The notes under the pieces: generated by a model | The model's input: the letters and a program-made list of their open reading frames with translations, nothing else | Told to the model about the DNA's origin: nothing | Databases searched by the model: none | Shown here: piece by piece, positions 53,160 through 63,642 of the stretch | Numbering within the stretch: position 1 is the first letter of the stretch | Layout: the number at the start of each line of letters is the position of its first letter | DNA from: Larix kaempferi | Taxonomy: Eukaryota; Streptophyta; Pinopsida; Pinales; Pinaceae | DNA: 64,000 bases | Assembly (NCBI GenBank): GCA_027924585.1 | Contig: BSBM01000753.1 | Coordinates: forward strand, 27,988,501-28,052,500 | Direction of reading: 5' to 3' | Translations under genes and position numbers: made by a program

Positions 53160-53656
53160 ATCAAGTAATAAGGTTTTAAAGCAAATCAAGTAATTCCCTA
53201 CCTTTATTATAGTTAAATAAATCAAAATTAGTTTAATAAACATCAGTCATCATCAATAAAAAAAATTTACATAATATAATTCTTTTTTCAATTAAAAAAC
53301 TCTGGAAAATAAATCAAAAAATAAAATATATTAACTAAATAAATCAAAACACTTCTACAAAGTGGTTTATATCTTAATATAAGTTTTGTTTCATATCGAA
53401 AAAAAAAACTTTTTTATGTTAAAAGAAAGTTGTATCAGAAAATACATTGATACTAATAGAAGCGGGTCCTTCTCAGATCCCAAAAATAGACAATATCTAA
53501 ACAAAAAGACTGTAGACCACATACTTCTAACTATCCCAAAATAGGATCAGATATAACATCATCCTCTTAACTGATGAGCATCGCAATACTTTTAGCAAGC
53601 AAAATGCACAATTACATTATACAAAACTCATAATCAGATCGAGAAACAAAAATAAA

Positions 53657-54240
53657 CTATCCAAATATCATATGACTCCCACAGTCCACAAGAGATCCAT
53701 TCTTGAATTCCTCGAAAAATATTCTACTATCCATGGGCCCAATAGCTTTTTTGGAGAGGAGATCAACCCCAGAATTGAACTCCCGGTATATGTCCTTGAA
53801 AGAAATATGTTCAAACTCATTTATCATAATTTTGACTCTGCACAGCCAGTGATCTAAAGAAAGATTTGATAGAATTTTGTTCCCCAATACCCAATCGATA
53901 ATGAGTTTCGAATCCCCTACAATCATGAAGGAATCCAAATTTCTCAAACCTGCAAAATAGAGCCGGTCCAAAGATCCAGTAGCTCAGCTTTTGTGTTGGT
54001 GCCTACCCCAGCGCCCATCCAGAGATTGATAAAATGTCTGGAATTATATCTCATCACCACTCCTACCCCACAGTAACCCTTTTGTTCAGCTCCATAGAAA
54101 AAACATATGGATTGTGCCAAACCCAAATTAGGAACAGAAATTCTGCGATTACATGAGGATGTATTTTTTCTGAGATAATCATAAAAATGCACCTTCACTT
54201 TTGAATAGACCAGAACTGAGCAAGATCGGGCCTCCTGAAA
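53657..54240 (-). pseudogene. LINE-type RNase H domain remnant, second copy
   Basis: The minus strand reads KVHFYDYLRKNTSSC, then FFYGAEQKGYCGVGVVM, where the catalytic Asp of the usual DGA motif is Tyr. NTKAELLDLWTG follows with the Glu. After a frame change near 53950 come FMIVGDSKLIIDWVLGNKIL with the second Asp and EFNSGVDLLSKKAIGPM with the last. It matches the same domain type as 5112-5490 but is a different copy. Reverse transcriptase is not found to the right. Confidence 0.78.
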
Positions 54241-55159
54241 GATGCAACTGTTAGTATAAGTTTAATATGGAGATTAAAGCCCTCAAAAAATGGGTCAACA
54301 AACCAAATGGAAACACCAAAGTAGTTACATTCGTTTCACTAGGAACATAAAAGGACTTCCACAACAAAACATTTTAATATCGACATGGTGAATATGTTAT
54401 ATAAGGTATATTATCTCTTGTATCACATTGATTTTGTATTACATTGATTTATGTATTTGCCTCACAAATGAAAATTTATATGTACCTCAGTTTTTTTAGA
54501 TTGTACATATTATTGAATTTTTATTTTTATCTATTTATGAGTTCAGGTATTTGAATTTTGAAAGTTTAATTAGATGGGATGGGCTATTTCAAGGACGTAC
54601 AAACGTATATAAAAGGAATTGAAATATCGGTTCCACAAACTCTTTCAACACAAGTAACATAAACTAGCAGCTAGGTCAATTGAGAGTGAGTGGCAGCCTA
54701 TCCCCGCCTAAAATTGAATGGTTAACACAAGAAAAGCTAGCCAAATAAAGTGATTAGTTGAATTGGAAGTCAAACTCTATCTATAAGAAAGAGTGGTTCA
54801 TTTTAGGGGTTTGATCAAAGTTCAATTGAATACTTATAAAGTTTGGCATACTTACTTCATATTTGTTGGTCTTTTAGTGTTATTTCTTGGTTCTTAAAAT
54901 TTATGTGGGTTGAGTGTTTAGCAATATATCAATGTCTAACTTAAACAATTTACAACATCTATGTTCAATCCTTTTTTTAATTTCTCAATCAATAAGTTGG
55001 ATCTTGAACATTGGGCACCATGTCTGACTAACTTTATGATCAATAAAAAGGTTGAGATGACATGCCAATCCAACATCCATTAGTTTTGATATGTTAAAGT
55101 TAGACAACATTACACCCATCAAAGTGAAATACTTTGGAGAAAGTTAAAACACGGTTCGA
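54241..55159. other. unassigned sequence with a promoter-like segment
   Basis: A TATA-like ATATAAAAGG at about 54608-54617 resembles an LTR promoter, but neither LTR boundaries nor a coding region can be placed. Confidence 0.3.
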
Positions 55160-55565
55160 TGATGTAGTGTTCCTTATAGCAAAATAGAAGATTCATAGTG
55201 GAAATAATAGAATATAGAAAGATTTAGAGTAAAAATGATAGAATTAAAACATCAATAGGAAATTGTACAAGAACCAATTACCACAAATAACAATATATAT
55301 ATTGATGAAATCAATGTTCACTTGCATCTTCGAGGGGGAAACCTCCAACTAAGTAGAGCTCCAATTGCATTATGCTTCACAGGACATCTCATTACATTGC
55401 TTTTACTTCTTTATATAATTTATATCTACCCCCTATAAACTGTCTAGTAAAGGAACTTTCTAGTAGGTGGAACTTTCTAGCAAGTCTTCTTACAATTATT
55501 ATTTTCACACTATATCTACTTCATGGGCCTTATTTAATAAACATGGCCTCAATACATAGCAACAT
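55160..55565 (-). mobile_element. possible gypsy LTR relic
   Basis: CTTCGAGGGGGAAACCTCC at about 55329-55347 is nearly the reverse complement of a U5 segment in gypsy G (34061-34080) and also resembles 57617-57630. A minus-strand TATA-like segment (TATATAAAG) is near 55410. Boundaries are uncertain. Confidence 0.4.
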
Positions 55566-57527
55566 ATCCATATACTTAAGGGGGGTAAGGTAAGGCCTTA
55601 ACAAATGAAGGGTTGTATTTAACTCTCAAGAAAATGAGTGATCAAAGCCAAAGGTTGACAAGAAAGATTCCACAACCATTGAACAATTATACTATCAATA
55701 TCCAATGACAATATATCCATAGCCATGAACTTGTTTTGTAGAATAGCCAACTTGTAGCCCATTTATGGTACTTATAAACTCAATTTTTTTGAAGACTTCC
55801 AAGCTTCTTCCTATGACCATCATAGCATCAGCTCATCCACACTTATAATAGGTACTTGCAAGTAAGTACAAGTCTTGCTTTACGGTACCCACTCATTCCT
55901 CTATGGTAACTTACAACTTTCCTTATGAGTGACACCATAGATTTTTAGTTCGAATTATGAATGTGCTCATAGTTCTGGAACGTGATTACAAATGTAACAA
56001 AAGCAATGTCATAGAATTGCTTTTTATGATTATAAAATTCTCCTATCTCCTATTGCTCCTAGCTCTTCAACCAAATACATGGCAATAATGCTTATTTATG
56101 CAAAAATAGAAAGTGAATATTGACCTAAGAATATGAACCGTGTAGTAGGCAAACAAATCATCACATTAACAATTACTTAATTATTTCTCCATACATAATT
56201 GGATTTCCTATTATTTGGTCTTTCAGCTGCAATACAAGGAAACCATTTAAAACAATGATCGCCAAATGGAGGTTACACATAGAGAATCGAGATCTAGATG
56301 AACAATCAAGTAATGTGGTCAGAAACCCTTGAATCTTAGCTTTACAAAACTTCTCCTACCTGCTTGAGACTTGGCATATAGAGCATTTCCTTCCCATGGT
56401 ATATTCCTTCATATGCAATACTTTTTATATATAAATAGTTTGCATTTTATGTTTATGGATTGAACTTGGTTGTTTTGTTCTTGTTTCACTAATTTACTAT
56501 TTCTTTAAACCATGTTTAATTGATTATTTGTTCACTTTGTCACCTAATACACTTACATCTATAACATCGATAATACACTTACATCTATAACATCGATAAT
56601 ATTTAGAAGATGTGGTTATCTTGTGAGTTTAAACTTGGGCACTTCGATCAAATTGGAAAGTGTCATATTTCCTTGTCTAGGAGGTGAATACTCCATTGTT
56701 AAGGGTTTTGTGTTAAGGATTAGAATGTAAAATTATTGATCTTAACTAATAAAAAATGAATAATAGCATGATTGTGGATTTAAACTAATAGATCTAACTC
56801 AAGTAAGGAAATATTAGGGGCATTTACACATTAAACACTACAAATTTTTGAGTGATTTTCCACCAAAATAGCATCCAAAAAATACTTTCCTATGATGGCT
56901 CCTCGATATTGTTTCTTTTCCATTCAATATAAATTAATATGGCTGTTGTGCATTGTTTATCAAACCTAGAATTGCATCGACATCCACGTCGCTTATTTCA
57001 CACAACTATGTCAATTTTGGAGACACTTATAACATTGGCAATAGCTTTGATATTAGCAACAAAAAAAGGATTTTCAACAACACAATTTGATTTGGACATT
57101 ATTATCAACAATCTTGCATCAGTGTTTGGTCAAAATAGTGTTAGAAAGCATGTCGAACAAATTTATTATAAATGATTTAGTTAACCAACAATTTCCTCCT
57201 TAGTTTATGAAACCAATTTGGAATTTGATAGCTTATATTTATTGCATGTGTTTTCATCGTTCAATGTATCCCTAATATGTCAATGGGTCACACTAATAAC
57301 CCCTTAACTCCCTCCCTACTAACACAATAATGATGGTTAACCATAGTTGACCTCGATTAACCATGGTTGCATAAGGTTGTCCATGGTTGATGCTACCACA
57401 CTAACTAACCACTAATCCATGACATAATGTCCACTTACAAATATGGTTGACTATAGGTGTCCACGATGAAATATAGCCCTACAATGTCAATGGTCAATGC
57501 TATTAACCCATCACCACCCTAACATTA
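55566..57527. other. unassigned AT-rich sequence
   Basis: No domain is recognised. A 26-bp duplication of ATACACTTACATCTATAACA occurs at 56548-56600, and CCATGGTTGA words recur at 57340-57400. A 78-residue open frame at 56939-57175 has no motif I know. Confidence 0.35.
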
Positions 57528-57794
57528 TGGGCCAAATACCCAAATGACCATAAAAAAGACCTAATTCAATTATGTCATGCCTAAATCAAGCGAAAGAGTG
57601 AATGAATAAGAAGCCTCTTCGAGGGGGCATCATCCTATTGTAATATATATCAATTGCACAAGACAAAATGATCGTGCAGATAAAACTCCTTTATGTATAT
57701 ATAGGTGGCAAAGAGATCTAAAAGCAATGATAAGTTGGCATAACTATAATTAATGTAACGATAATGAATGAAGGTTAGGGTTAGGGTCTTAGCA
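57528..57794 (-). mobile_element. gypsy E 3' LTR
   Basis: It ends at CTTAGCA beside the minus-strand polypurine tract TTTTAAGGAGAGGGGAA (57795-57811) and holds a minus-strand TATA (TATATATAC) near 57695-57704. The left boundary, at TGGGCC, is approximate. Confidence 0.65.
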
Positions 57795-57811
57795 TTCCCC
57801 TCTCCTTAAAA
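57795..57811 (-). promoter_or_regulatory. gypsy E polypurine tract
   Basis: A minus-strand purine run ending GGAGAGGGGAA directly borders the LTR. Confidence 0.7.
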
Positions 57812-57947
57812 CAAGCATCCTCCTCAAAGTTGATCAACTATGGATGGTTTTGTATGAATAACTCATCTTCCCAAGTTGCATCTTCTATTGGTAGGTTCTT
57901 CCAAATGATGAGGTACTTAGTAATTACTTAAGTCCTTAGTTGCTTGA
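57812..57947 (-). pseudogene. gypsy E chromodomain end
   Basis: The minus strand reads KYLIIWKNLPIEDATWEDEL then FIQNHP, a stop, and INFEEDACFKERG. This is the end of the chromodomain carried by chromovirus-type gypsy integrases. Copia D is inserted immediately to its right at 57948, so the remainder of E should lie beyond the window. Confidence 0.8.
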
Positions 57948-58156
57948 TGTTAAGATTCTATATGCTAAGCTAGATAACAATTCAAAATTTACAACAATAG
58001 CATATGCAAGATCACTGAAAGAAACACAATCACAAGATAGAAACAGATTTATCCTGGGAAACCCTCATGGGGTAGAAAACCCAGCAAAACTTCCTCAATA
58101 TAGATGACCAAAAAGTACAAAGATGAAATCCCCAAACAAGAGCTCCTTCTCCTTCA

Positions 58157-58219
<63 letters not shown>

Positions 58220-58537
58220 ATGCGCAATCCTCAAGTGAGTGTGTGTTCAAATGAGGAACACAACACCTCTATTTACACTTTATCTTTCACTTGACTTTTT
58301 CCCTAACTAGGTCGGCCCCAACAACTTTAACCTAATGCTGACTAAGCCGACTTCTCTATGGGACTTAAACACCCCATTACAAATGAATCAAAGGGGATCT
58401 ATTGCCCCGACTTACAAGGGAGGATTTACCTCAATGAATTTACATAATCAAATACAATAATGACATCCCGATGGAGGAATAAAACATTTTCGAATAAAAT
58501 ACAATAGAATATTCTTCAAAGTTACAATATTTCAACA
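57948..58537 (-). mobile_element. copia D 3' LTR
   Basis: A 590-bp LTR, plus strand TGTTAAGATTC to ATATTTCAACA. It holds a (TC)n run of about 58 bases at 58158-58215 that is far shorter in the partner LTR. Confidence 0.92.
58158..58215. repeat. (TC)n microsatellite in copia D 3' LTR
   Basis: About 29 uninterrupted TC units. The matching site in the 5' LTR (63857-63872) has only about 7. Confidence 0.95.
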
Positions 58538-58548
58538 CTCCCCCTTAA
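58538..58548 (-). promoter_or_regulatory. copia D polypurine tract
   Basis: Minus-strand TTAAGGGGGAG lies directly before the 3' LTR. Confidence 0.9.
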
Positions 58549-58759
58549 CGAGAAGGGTATTCTACTAACAACAACAACATCAACTGTAGGAGCAAGGAGA
58601 GAGAATCATCAACAACATCATGGTGATACATCTATAAATCATCAGAAGTTTTCTTCAACAGCATCAGCAACTAGAGCATCATCTTCTACAACAATGAGTC
58701 TTCATCTTTGGTCTTCATCTCCTGGAGCACTTGATCGCTCGATCGCCTACAGCAACAAT

Positions 58760-58890
58760 AGCATCAACATCTGGATCTTTCGATCATCAACAACATCATC
58801 ATTTTGATCTTTCGATCAATACCATCATCAACATCTGGATCTTTCGATCAACAACAACATCATCATCTTGATCTTTCGATCAACAACATC
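58760..58890. repeat. GATCTTTCGATCA repeat array
   Basis: Four copies of GATCTTTCGATCA, itself nearly palindromic, alternate with CAACAACATCATCATC spacers. Confidence 0.85.
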
Positions 58891-58920
58891 ATCATAGCAA
58901 CATAACCTGCAACACACATG

Positions 58921-59048
58921 ATCCAATTACAGGATGATCAATCCCTCTCACTTTAGGACATAATGCCAAGGATGATGCAATCCTAATCCAGTTATGGGAT
59001 GATCAAACCATCTCACTTTAGGACATAATTCCAAGGATGACGCAATCA
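58921..59048. repeat. two about 64-bp repeats
   Basis: Copies at 58921 and about 58985 share GGATGATCAA, CTCACTTTAGGACATAAT and CCAAGGATGA-GCAATC. Confidence 0.85.
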
Positions 59049-59052
59049 TGTC

Positions 59053-59253
59053 TACATTCTCCGGGATAGAAGTCTCCAGATCACTTTAGGACTAAGGTCC
59101 AAGGAAGATACACTCCAACCACATTCCCGAGGACAGAGGTCTTCGGATCAATTTAGGACTAAGGTCCAAGGAAAATACACTCCAGCCACATTCTCGGGGA
59201 CAGAAGTCTCCGAATCACTTTAGGACTAAGGTCCAAGGAAGATACAATCCCAA
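59053..59253. repeat. three about 67-bp repeats
   Basis: Units start at 59053, 59121 and 59188 with ACATTC-C-G. Each contains TTTAGGACTAAGGTCCAAGG, in which GGAC and GTCC form inverted arms. Confidence 0.9.
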
Positions 59254-59548
59254 CCACAGTGCCATTCCTTTTTCATACTGGATGTGACCTAGATTAAATC
59301 TAGGATTTACCACCACAGTGCCAGTCCTTTTTCATACTGGATGTGACCTAGATCAAATCTAGGATTTACCACCACAGAGCCAGTCCTTTTTCATACTGGA
59401 TGTGACCTAGATCAAATCTACGATTTACCACCACAGAGCCAGTCCTTTTTCATATTGGATGTGACCTAGATCAAATCTAGGATTTACCACCACAAAGCCA
59501 GTCCTTTTTCATACTGGATGTGAACTAGATAAAATCTAGGATTTATCA
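59254..59548. repeat. five 59-bp tandem repeats with palindrome
   Basis: Units start at 59254, 59313, 59372, 59431 and 59490. Each has CCACAG-GCCAGTCC, TTTTTCATACTGGATGTGAC and the inverted repeat CCTAGAT-CAA-ATCTAGG. The last unit is the most altered. Confidence 0.95.
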
Positions 59549-59554
59549 ACACAA

Positions 59555-59820
59555 CATCATCATCATCACATTCTCGGAGACAAGAGTCTATGGATCCTTT
59601 TAGGACATTTGTCCAGGGATGATACAATCCTACTGCAACATCATCATCAACATCTTTCTCAGAGACAAGAGTCTACGGATCCCTTTAGGACATGTGTCCA
59701 AGGATGATACAATCCCACTGCAACATCATCATCAACATCTTTCTCAGAGACAAGAGTCTACGGATCCCTTTAAGACATGTGTCCAGGGATTATACAATCC
59801 CACTACAACATCATCATCAG
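59555..59820. repeat. three 84-86-bp tandem repeats
   Basis: CAAGAGTCTA recurs at 59581, 59665 and 59751. Each unit has GGACAT-TGTCCA-GGAT (arms GGACA/TGTCC in two of them) and CAACATCATCATCA. Confidence 0.92.
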
Positions 59821-59849
59821 TATCAACACTGCTTTCAAGGAAGGTCCTT

Positions 59850-60311
59850 TCAAACCACACCAAGCTTGTCTCGAATGTACTCAAACTTCACTCGAGACAG
59901 AGGCTTAGTCAACACATCAACAACTTCCTCATGAGTGCTCACATACTGGAGCTTTATAGCTCCCTTCTGTACCATATCCCGTATGTAAACATACTGGATT
60001 TCTATGTGCTTTGACTTGTCATGGAACACTGTGTTCTCCATCATCTTTATACAAATTTGGTTGTCACATAGAATCACTGTGGTATCCAACTCCAGGTCAA
60101 ATAGTCCTGACATCAATTTCCGAATCCATATGACCTCAAAACTAGCAGAACAAGCTGTTATATACTCTGCTTCAGCTGTGCTGAGAGAAACTCTAAACTG
60201 CTTCCTGCTAAACCATGAGATAATGACGGATCCCAGACAATAACATCCACCCGAGGTGCTCTTTCCGTCTGAGACACTACCAACCCAATCTGCATCTGTA
60301 TAACCATACAA
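59850..60311 (-). pseudogene. copia D RNase H, open
   Basis: An uninterrupted 153-residue copia RNase H: MYGYTDADWVGSVSDGKSTS with the first catalytic Asp, LSTAEAEYITACSASFEVIW with the Glu, VILCDNQICIKMMENTVF with the next Asp, HDKSKHIEIQYVYIRDMV, and the tail VLTKPLSRVKFEYIRDKLGV. All catalytic positions look intact. It is separated from reverse transcriptase by stops between 60312 and 60494, so it belongs to a broken polyprotein. Confidence 0.88.
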
Positions 60312-60494
60312 TCTATAGTCATGATCTCAAGCATAGTATAGACCAAAGTTTATCGTACCTTTTAGGTACCTCATCACATGCTTTGTAGCTACCAGGTGAA
60401 CACATCTAGGCTCAACTAGATACTGACTCACGGTGTTCACAACAAAGCATATATCTGGTCTGGTATTCTTCAGACACATCAACGACCCAATAAT

Positions 60495-61290
60495 CTATTT
60501 GTATAGAGTCACATCCACTAACTCTGACAATACATCAGCTAACAACTTCAGGTTGGTATCCATGGTTGTGGCCATGGCTTTACATTCCAACATATCAAAT
60601 ATTTTTAGCATTTCCACATCATACTTTCCCTGGTTGAGAAAGATTCCTTCTAGGCTCTGCCACACTTCTAGACCTAGAAAATAATGTATCAATCCAAGGT
60701 ATTTCATCTCACATTCTTCAGAGAGCTTCTTCTTACACTCTACAATTTGTTTCTCATTTCCTGTCAGAAATAAATCATCCACATACAACAATAGTATGAC
60801 AGGTTCATCATCCATAACCTTAAAGTAAAGGTTAGAGTCAACTTTACTTTTGGTAAAGCCCAAGCTCGTCAGAAAACTATCTATCCTTCCGTACCAAGCT
60901 CTAGGAGCTTGCTTCAATTCATACAGAGCCTTCTTTAACTTGCATACGTGAGTCTTTCTATCTTCAACTTCAAATTCTTGTGGTTTTTCTATGTACACTT
61001 CTTCCTCAATCACACCATTTAGGAATGTTGTCTTCACATCCATCTGGTGCAAAATCCATTTCATCATGGATGCAAGTGCCATGATGGTTCTAATGGAAGT
61101 GTACCTTGCTAATGGAAGTGTACCATGAGGATTCTCTTTCTGAGAGAATCCTCTAGCCACAAACCTTGCCTTGTATTTCTCAATACTTCCATCAGCTGCA
61201 TGCTTTATCTTATATATTCACTTGGAAGATACCACACTTTTTCCTTCTGGCTTGGGAACTATATCCCAAACATCATTCTTCATTATTGAT
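60495..61290 (-). pseudogene. copia D reverse transcriptase
   Basis: A long open part (60495-61160) has HQMDVKTTFLNGVIEEEVYI with motif A, KKALYELKQAPRAWYGRIDS, the catalytic box LLLYVDDLFLTGN and YFLGLEVWQSLEGIFLNQGK. Upstream to 61290 the text VWDIVPKPEGKSVVSSK has a stop where Trp is expected. Near 61090-61130 the usual GVDYEETFAPV phrase is replaced by a short duplication (GGTACACTTCCATTAG twice). Polymerase residues are kept but the frame is broken. Confidence 0.88.
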
Positions 61291-61439
61291 TGGTATTCTT
61301 CTGTCATTGCTTCTATCCATTCTTTCTTCTGTATAACTTCTTCATAACTGGTAGATTCTTGATCTACAAGATCACACATCAAAATCGCATAATTGGAAAA
61401 TGGATTTGGCTTCTTGCTTACTCTTGTGGAGCCTTCTGG

Positions 61440-61739
61440 AGCTCCATACTTCTATGCTCCTTGTATAATATCTCTTGGCCAAGCAAGATTTCTCTTTCAT
61501 GATATATCCATAGTGGGAGGTTCTTGAGGTTCTAGCATATCATGGTATTCTAGTGTTTCATCTTCAGGGGAGGGTGCAGCTTCTACATTTCTGCGAGGTA
61601 CAACTTCTTGATATACTTCTTCATACTGGCACTTTCTGTATCTCTTGAGAGCTACTTCTTCATCAAATGTTACATCTCTACTAATCTCCATGTGATGGAA
61701 TCCTGGAACATATATTCTCCATCATTGTCTGTTCTACGG
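61440..61739 (-). pseudogene. copia D integrase-RT linker
   Basis: MEISRDVTFDEEVALKRYRK at 61497-61691 is the phrase that normally ends copia integrase, followed by an acidic Pro-rich linker. The integrase itself is absent. Confidence 0.78.
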
Positions 61740-62320
61740 AACAGGTCTCATCATTCTTCATTTGTAGGTGATCGTTGTACGATACTTCCTACAAGTCAAA
61801 TTCAATAGCATGGTTAGAAACATCTCATAGTTTCCAAATAAATGCATAAAAACATAAGTCATACTATCTTAGCCAATGCTACAACATTCATCCATATCCC
61901 ACATTCATATGGTAACTTTCTAGATGCCTTCCATCTCTACCAGGACATTATTAAGAGCGTGCACTACTCCCAATATGTCAGCAAAGAGGTTTCACTCTAG
62001 ATAAGTAGTAACAGAATGTTGTATAGCACCATAGGCTACTTACCCATCACATGCATAACACTGCAAACATCCTAATACACATATTAAATAAGTGTGTATA
62101 CAATTGGATACTAATATTTAAGCAAAAATGACAATTCAAATACTTATCTTTGTTTGTTTGGTAGGATCTCCTTTTGATCATAGTCTTCTAATCAAAGTTT
62201 CTGAACTAATCTTGTATGTTGCTTCTCCTATTCTCCTAGAGAAAATTTGTGAGGGGACTCATTTTCTTCTAAACTGGAGAGAGTCTTCTTCTATCCTGTC
62301 ATGTGCTTTGAAGCACCACT
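61740..62320. other. non-coding filler replacing protease and integrase of copia D
   Basis: No copia domain in any frame on the minus strand between linker and gag. Protease and integrase would need more than 2 kb here. No foreign element ends are recognised. Confidence 0.6.
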
Positions 62321-62321
62321 G

Positions 62322-63255
62322 TCACTGGACATATTCTTCGATTTCTTCCTTTGCTTGCTTCCTGGGAGGTTCTTCATTCTCTTCTTCTTCATCATCATCT
62401 TCAACTAGGTGTGCATGATTTCTTTTGATGTTGTTCCTCCTCTTGTATTCTTCTTTCTTCAATGGACAATCTCTAGTAATATGTCCCATCTTATCACAAT
62501 AGTAACATTGAAAGTTGGAGTAGTTTCTTCTTGAATTGTTTCCTCTTGTCCTTTGGAACTTCTTAGGAGGTTGAGACCCCTTGTGGATTTCCTTCTTGAA
62601 GTTAGATTGACTTCTTCTTCTCTTGGTATGGGTGGCTAGGGCTTGATCATCTTCTTTAAGTAGAGCTTCTCTATTGGCTACTCTAGCCTCCTCTTGGATG
62701 CAATCTTCCCATACAATGTCGAACTTCATGCTTTCCTTTCTGGCACACATAGTCTAGATGAATGAATCCCGAGGTCTAGTGAGACCATTGAGAGCAGTCA
62801 TTACTAGCTCATCTTCATCAAGGAATTCTCCAATGGCTTCTAGTTTCTCCTTGAACTGGGAGACCCTTGTGAAGTAGTCTTGGATGGATTCTCCTAGGCT
62901 CATCTTGGTACTCTTCAATTGAGCTCTCAAATTCATCTTCCTATTGATGTTCTTTCCTTCATACATTCTGGCTAGGGAATCATACATCTCCTTCGGGGTC
63001 TTCTTGGATCACTTGAGGAATCAAGTGGTCTTTGATAGAATCAACAATGATTCTCTTTTCCCTAATCAGGTCCTTCTTATGCTTCTCCTTAGCTTCATCT
63101 TCTACAGGTTCTGCAACTTCATCCTTGATGTATTTGGCAAGATCATTCTCTTCAAGAATGAGGCCAATCCTATATTTCCATGGTAGGAAATTCTTTATGC
63201 CTTCTAGCTTATCTTCAAGCTTAGTGCTTGGGGCGATCTTATCTAGGAGGTCACC
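62322..63255 (-). pseudogene. copia D gag
   Basis: The N-terminal part (63255-63000) reads LEGIKNFLPWKYRIGLILEE, NDLAKYIKDEVAEPVEDEAK and IVDSIKDHLIPQVIQEDPEG. After a frame change near 62995: YDSLARMYEGKNINRKMNLR, AQLKSTKMSLGESIQDYFTR and VMTALNGLTRPRDSFI. A stop at 62754-62756 stands where Trp is usual; then VWEDCIQEEARVANREAL, a basic stretch, and the zinc knuckle CYYCDKMGHITRDCPLKK near 62460-62510. One frameshift and one stop break it. Confidence 0.85.
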
Positions 63256-63630
63256 AAAAAATGAAAATTCTCAAAATGAAAAACTGATCTTACCAGGAGA
63301 TGTGCTTGATTGAGGCGAGTTGACTGGTACACTTGCTTTCTGGAGATTCCAAATTTTTACTCCTCAAAATTGACTTGCGAATCTCGGATCTGCAACAAAT
63401 TTCTGGTTCACTGGTTTTCGGGTCGAAAAGTCAAACTAGGGTTTGACTTATCCCGGGGTTCTACCTACTCAAAAAATTCAATCTTGGTATCAAAATTTCG
63501 CTCTTGGAGAGGCGCATCTTTCTATGCTGATAGCACTAAAAAATTCCCCTTCTGTGAAAAGCCCTAATTTTTCACTTCCGGAGAGAGAGAGAGAGAGTTT
63601 CACCTTGTGAAAGTTGTCCTATTTAGGCTA

Positions 63631-63642
63631 GCTCTGATACCA
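63631..63642 (-). promoter_or_regulatory. copia D primer-binding site
   Basis: Minus-strand TGGTATCAGAGC, a perfect initiator tRNA-Met site, with no gap to the LTR. Confidence 0.95.

Larger units (their letters stand above)
51971..53656. other. AT-rich gene-free stretch with tandem duplications
   Basis: Very AT-rich, with poly-T runs at 52700-52830. It holds several tandem duplications, listed separately, and a smaller one of a TTTTATAGACAAACATCGAT word near 52688-52740. No coding domain is seen. Confidence 0.6.

Noticed and set aside
56939-57175. 78-residue plus-strand frame
   Set aside because: No recognised family and no supporting context. Mentioned only as part of unassigned sequence.
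58030-58227. Minus-strand frame with a long Arg-Glu run
   Set aside because: It is the translated (TC)n microsatellite inside the copia D LTR.
59254-59548. CRISPR-like array
   Set aside because: The repeats are directly adjacent with no unique spacers and sit in the untranslated part of a plant copia element.
62128-63567. Plus-strand frames across copia D gag and leader
   Set aside because: Antisense shadows of the gag coding strand, which has the zinc knuckle and gag motifs.
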